From NCBI RefSeq assembly GCF_016890225.1, contig NZ_JAFELM010000024.1, forward strand, positions 1-64,000: a DNA stretch of 64,000 nt. Direction: 5' to 3'. This DNA comes from Bacillus suaedaesalsae. GTDB taxonomy: Bacteria; Bacillota; Bacilli; Bacillales; SA4. Shown piece by piece: positions 62,359-64,000 of this stretch (position 1 is its first letter; each line of letters starts with the position of its first letter). The notes beneath the pieces were generated by a model. It had not been told where the DNA came from, ran no database searches, and saw only the letters and a program-made list of their open reading frames with translations. The translations under genes and the position numbers were made by a program.

Positions 62359-63591
62359 CTAAGTTGTTCTCCAACGATGAATCAGTTGTTGATTTTGTCC
62401 TCTTGCAAATACGTCAATTCGATTTCTCCCCCACGAAACTGACGCTGGCTCAGAAGTTAAGCTTCCACCTAAATCCTCCCAGTCACTCCAGCTTCTTCCG
62501 TTCCAATATTTATAAACTAGTTGGTCTTTATCACCTTTTGCAAATACATCGATTTGGTTTGTTCCCCTCGATGAGGCAGTAGGACTTGAAGTTAAGGTTC
62601 CACCAAGTTTTTCCCAATCACTCCAGTTCGAACCATTCCAATATTTATGAATGAGCGCTCTATTTTCTCCTCTTGCAAACACATCAATACGATTTGGTCC
62701 CCATGAAATCGCTCCAGGAGCTGATGTTAAGGTACCACCTAAGTCTTCCCAACCACTCCACCGCGTCCCATCCCAATATTTATGATACAAATGACGATTC
62801 GCACCTCTCGCAAATACATCTAGTCGGTTTTCTGCCCAAGATGCCACTGCAGGTGATGAAGTTAACTGACCTCCAAGACTTTCCCAATCACTCCATCTTT
62901 CTCCTTGATAGTATCTATGATACAGCCCCTGATCTTCTCCTCTTCCAAACACATCGATTCGACCAGGTCCCCATGAAACCGCTGCTGGTGATGAAGTTAA
63001 GGAACCACCTAAGTCTTCCCACTCTCTCCATCTAGTGCCGTCCCAATAAATATGGTAAAGTCTCTGATTTCTACCTCTTGTAAATACATCAATTTTATTA
63101 TTTCCTAACGATGAAGCCGATGGTCCTGATGTTAAGTATCCACCTAACGACTCCCAGTTGCTCCAATCTTGTTCAGGTTTGAAATCAAGATTTTGTAACA
63201 CTAGTTGGATTACTCGTTTAATTACTCGCTCGGAAACTGCTTCTGGCACTCTATATGCAGTTAAAAACGGTACAACCCAAGCGAACTCAGATGAAAATTT
63301 ACGATAGATTTGATTTGTTCTTTGATTAATTGATCCTTGTACACCGCTCGCATTGCTAATTGTAAAATCTACGACTAATTGAAATAAATACCGAGACATT
63401 CCTCGATTAATATTGAATTCTCTTAGTTCATCTGCAAGTTTCGTTAAATCATCTTTAATCACATTCCATACACGTTGTAACTGCTCATTCGGTTGTCTAG
63501 ACGATGCAAAATAATAATAGTGTAAAAACTCCTGCTGACCAGGGATATAACCGGTTCCTTGACTATTATAAAAATGAGGTGAATAAGCCAT
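62359..63591 (-). CDS. Lectin-like protein with six WxxWExLGG beta-propeller repeats
   Basis: This 410-residue protein has an N-terminal helical domain (about 1-140) with no signal peptide. Six repeats of about 48 residues follow, each with the pattern W-WE-LGG-LTS-P, then IDVFARG and L-H-YW-G. The repeats resemble DUF346/PLL-type units that build seven-bladed, sugar-binding propellers; here six full units are seen. The N-terminal part (YYYFASSRQPNEQLQRVWNV) is not recognised. A surface or spore-related sugar-binding role is inferred. The ATG follows GGAGG by ten bases. Confidence 0.85.
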   Translation of the reverse strand: MAYSPHFYNSQGTGYIPGQQEFLHYYYFASSRQPNEQLQRVWNVIKDDLTKLADELREFNINRGMSRYLFQLVVDFTISNASGVQGSINQRTNQIYRKFSSEFAWVVPFLTAYRVPEAVSERVIKRVIQLVLQNLDFKPEQDWSNWESLGGYLTSGPSASSLGNNKIDVFTRGRNQRLYHIYWDGTRWREWEDLGGSLTSSPAAVSWGPGRIDVFGRGEDQGLYHRYYQGERWSDWESLGGQLTSSPAVASWAENRLDVFARGANRHLYHKYWDGTRWSGWEDLGGTLTSAPGAISWGPNRIDVFARGENRALIHKYWNGSNWSDWEKLGGTLTSSPTASSRGTNQIDVFAKGDKDQLVYKYWNGRSWSDWEDLGGSLTSEPASVSWGRNRIDVFARGQNQQLIHRWRTT

Positions 63592-63815
63592 GGATTTATT
63601 ACCTCCATTTCAAAAATGACTTTTAAAATTTCTCTTCACTACCAACCTATGTACATATTTTCTTTTTTATTGCTATTTTTTCGAAAATGAGCAGGTTTAC
63701 AAGGAACACAAACACTTGTCTAAGAGGAGGTAAAATTTAAAAATACTTTGTATAGCTTGTATAGAAATCTTACCTCTTCACAATCTATTTCTATAGAACG
63801 CTCTGTTAAACTTAA
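63592..63815. other. Intergenic region upstream of the lectin-like gene
   Basis: No gene supported. It should hold the promoter of the lectin-like gene. Confidence 0.4.
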
Positions 63816-63921
63816 TTGTTGATTGAAGTGATGGTCTTCGCTTTCCGCGGGCGGTACGTGAGCCTCCTCGTCGCTCCACGCTTTTCCCGCAGGAGTCGCC
63901 ATCTTCCACTGCAATCAACAA
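63816..63921 (+). repeat. Short repeat with family A-like core (family C)
   Basis: A 106-bp unit has 15-base ends TTGTTGATTGAAGTG and CACTGCAATCAACAA, inverted with one mismatch. Its interior CGCTTTCCGCGGGCGG, GAGCCTCCTCGTCGCT and CCCGCAGGAGTCGCC is like the core of families A and B, but the terminal sequences differ. Confidence 0.75.
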
Positions 63922-63967
63922 AGGTTTAAAAAACATAACAGAGCCTTATAGAAAGGAGAGTTGCTTT

Positions 63968-64000
63968 TTGAAAAAGTGGAATGAACAGGCTGCACCAAAC
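63968..64000 (+). CDS. Start of a gene cut off by the window edge
   Basis: A TTG start nine bases after AAAGGAGAG opens a frame reading MKKWNEQAAPN up to the last base. Only 11 codons are visible, so no product can be named. Confidence 0.4.
   Translation, partial: MKKWNEQAAPN

Noticed and set aside
63720..63914. 64-codon minus-strand open frame
   Set aside because: It covers the short repeat with the CCGCGG core; the translation is a by-product of the repeat.

Overview
The window is from the chromosome of a low-GC, spore-former-like Bacillaceae bacterium. Gene order follows the Bacillus subtilis stretch between cheV and pdhD. Reading right to left there are cheV, ykyB, ykuD, ykuE, fadH (ykuF), ykuI, ykuJ, ykuK, cbpB (ykuL), ccpC (ykuM), dapH, dapL, ykuS, ykuU, ykuV, ktrC (ykqB), rnjA (ykqC), rpoY (ykzG), ykrA, def, ykyA and pdhABCD. 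Species or genus cannot be fixed from this sequence alone. Comparisons with B. subtilis are from memory, not from a search.

Layout. 1-1.94 kb: an IS110-family element (IS1111-like, 12-bp inverted repeats, structured 3' RNA region) inserted in a dispersed repeat. 2.1-7.5 kb: the pyruvate dehydrogenase operon with an unusual cluster of TGTACTA sites upstream. 7.5-13.9 kb: ykyA, def, ykrA, a drug/metabolite transporter, rpoY-rnjA and ktrC. 14-18 kb: a heterodimeric ABC exporter. 18.3-23.1 kb: thiol/peroxide defence genes (ykuU, ykuV), diaminopimelate synthesis (dapH, dapL) and the regulator ccpC. 23.2-31.7 kb: transporters, the c-di-AMP receptor CbpB, YkuJ/YkuK and the degenerate EAL protein YkuI. 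31.8-35 kb: fadH, an RsbT/RsbR-like pair whose RsbR is split by a frameshift, and ykuE. 35-44 kb: a PAS-PAS-GGDEF-EAL protein, a MarR/MMPL efflux pair, two fluoride channel subunits, a coat-like peptide, ykuD and ykyB.

The most striking accessory region is 44.1-55.6 kb. It holds a tightly packed minus-strand cluster placed between ykyB and cheV, which as I recall are neighbours in B. subtilis. In transcription order it is cheV, an Hpt-REC-GGDEF-REC protein, a membrane-anchored HEAT-repeat protein, a processive family 2 glycosyltransferase, a membrane-anchored glycosidase-like protein, a CheY-like receiver and a hybrid histidine kinase. This looks like a signal-controlled exopolysaccharide machine that joins chemotaxis coupling, phosphorelay and c-di-GMP. 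I do not recognise it as a characterised system.

The right end (56-64 kb) holds an IDEAL-like gene broken at a (GA)8 tract, an MFS protein, a lipoprotein and a DinB-like protein. It also holds an ABC-F protein with a complete attenuation leader (promoter, leader peptide, alternative hairpins, two terminators), and a six-repeat lectin-like protein. Dispersed repeats are frequent: two long families ending in AGAGGCTGGGACA-type inverted repeats, a pair of covarying 25-bp REP-like palindromes, and three diverged copies of a further repeat.
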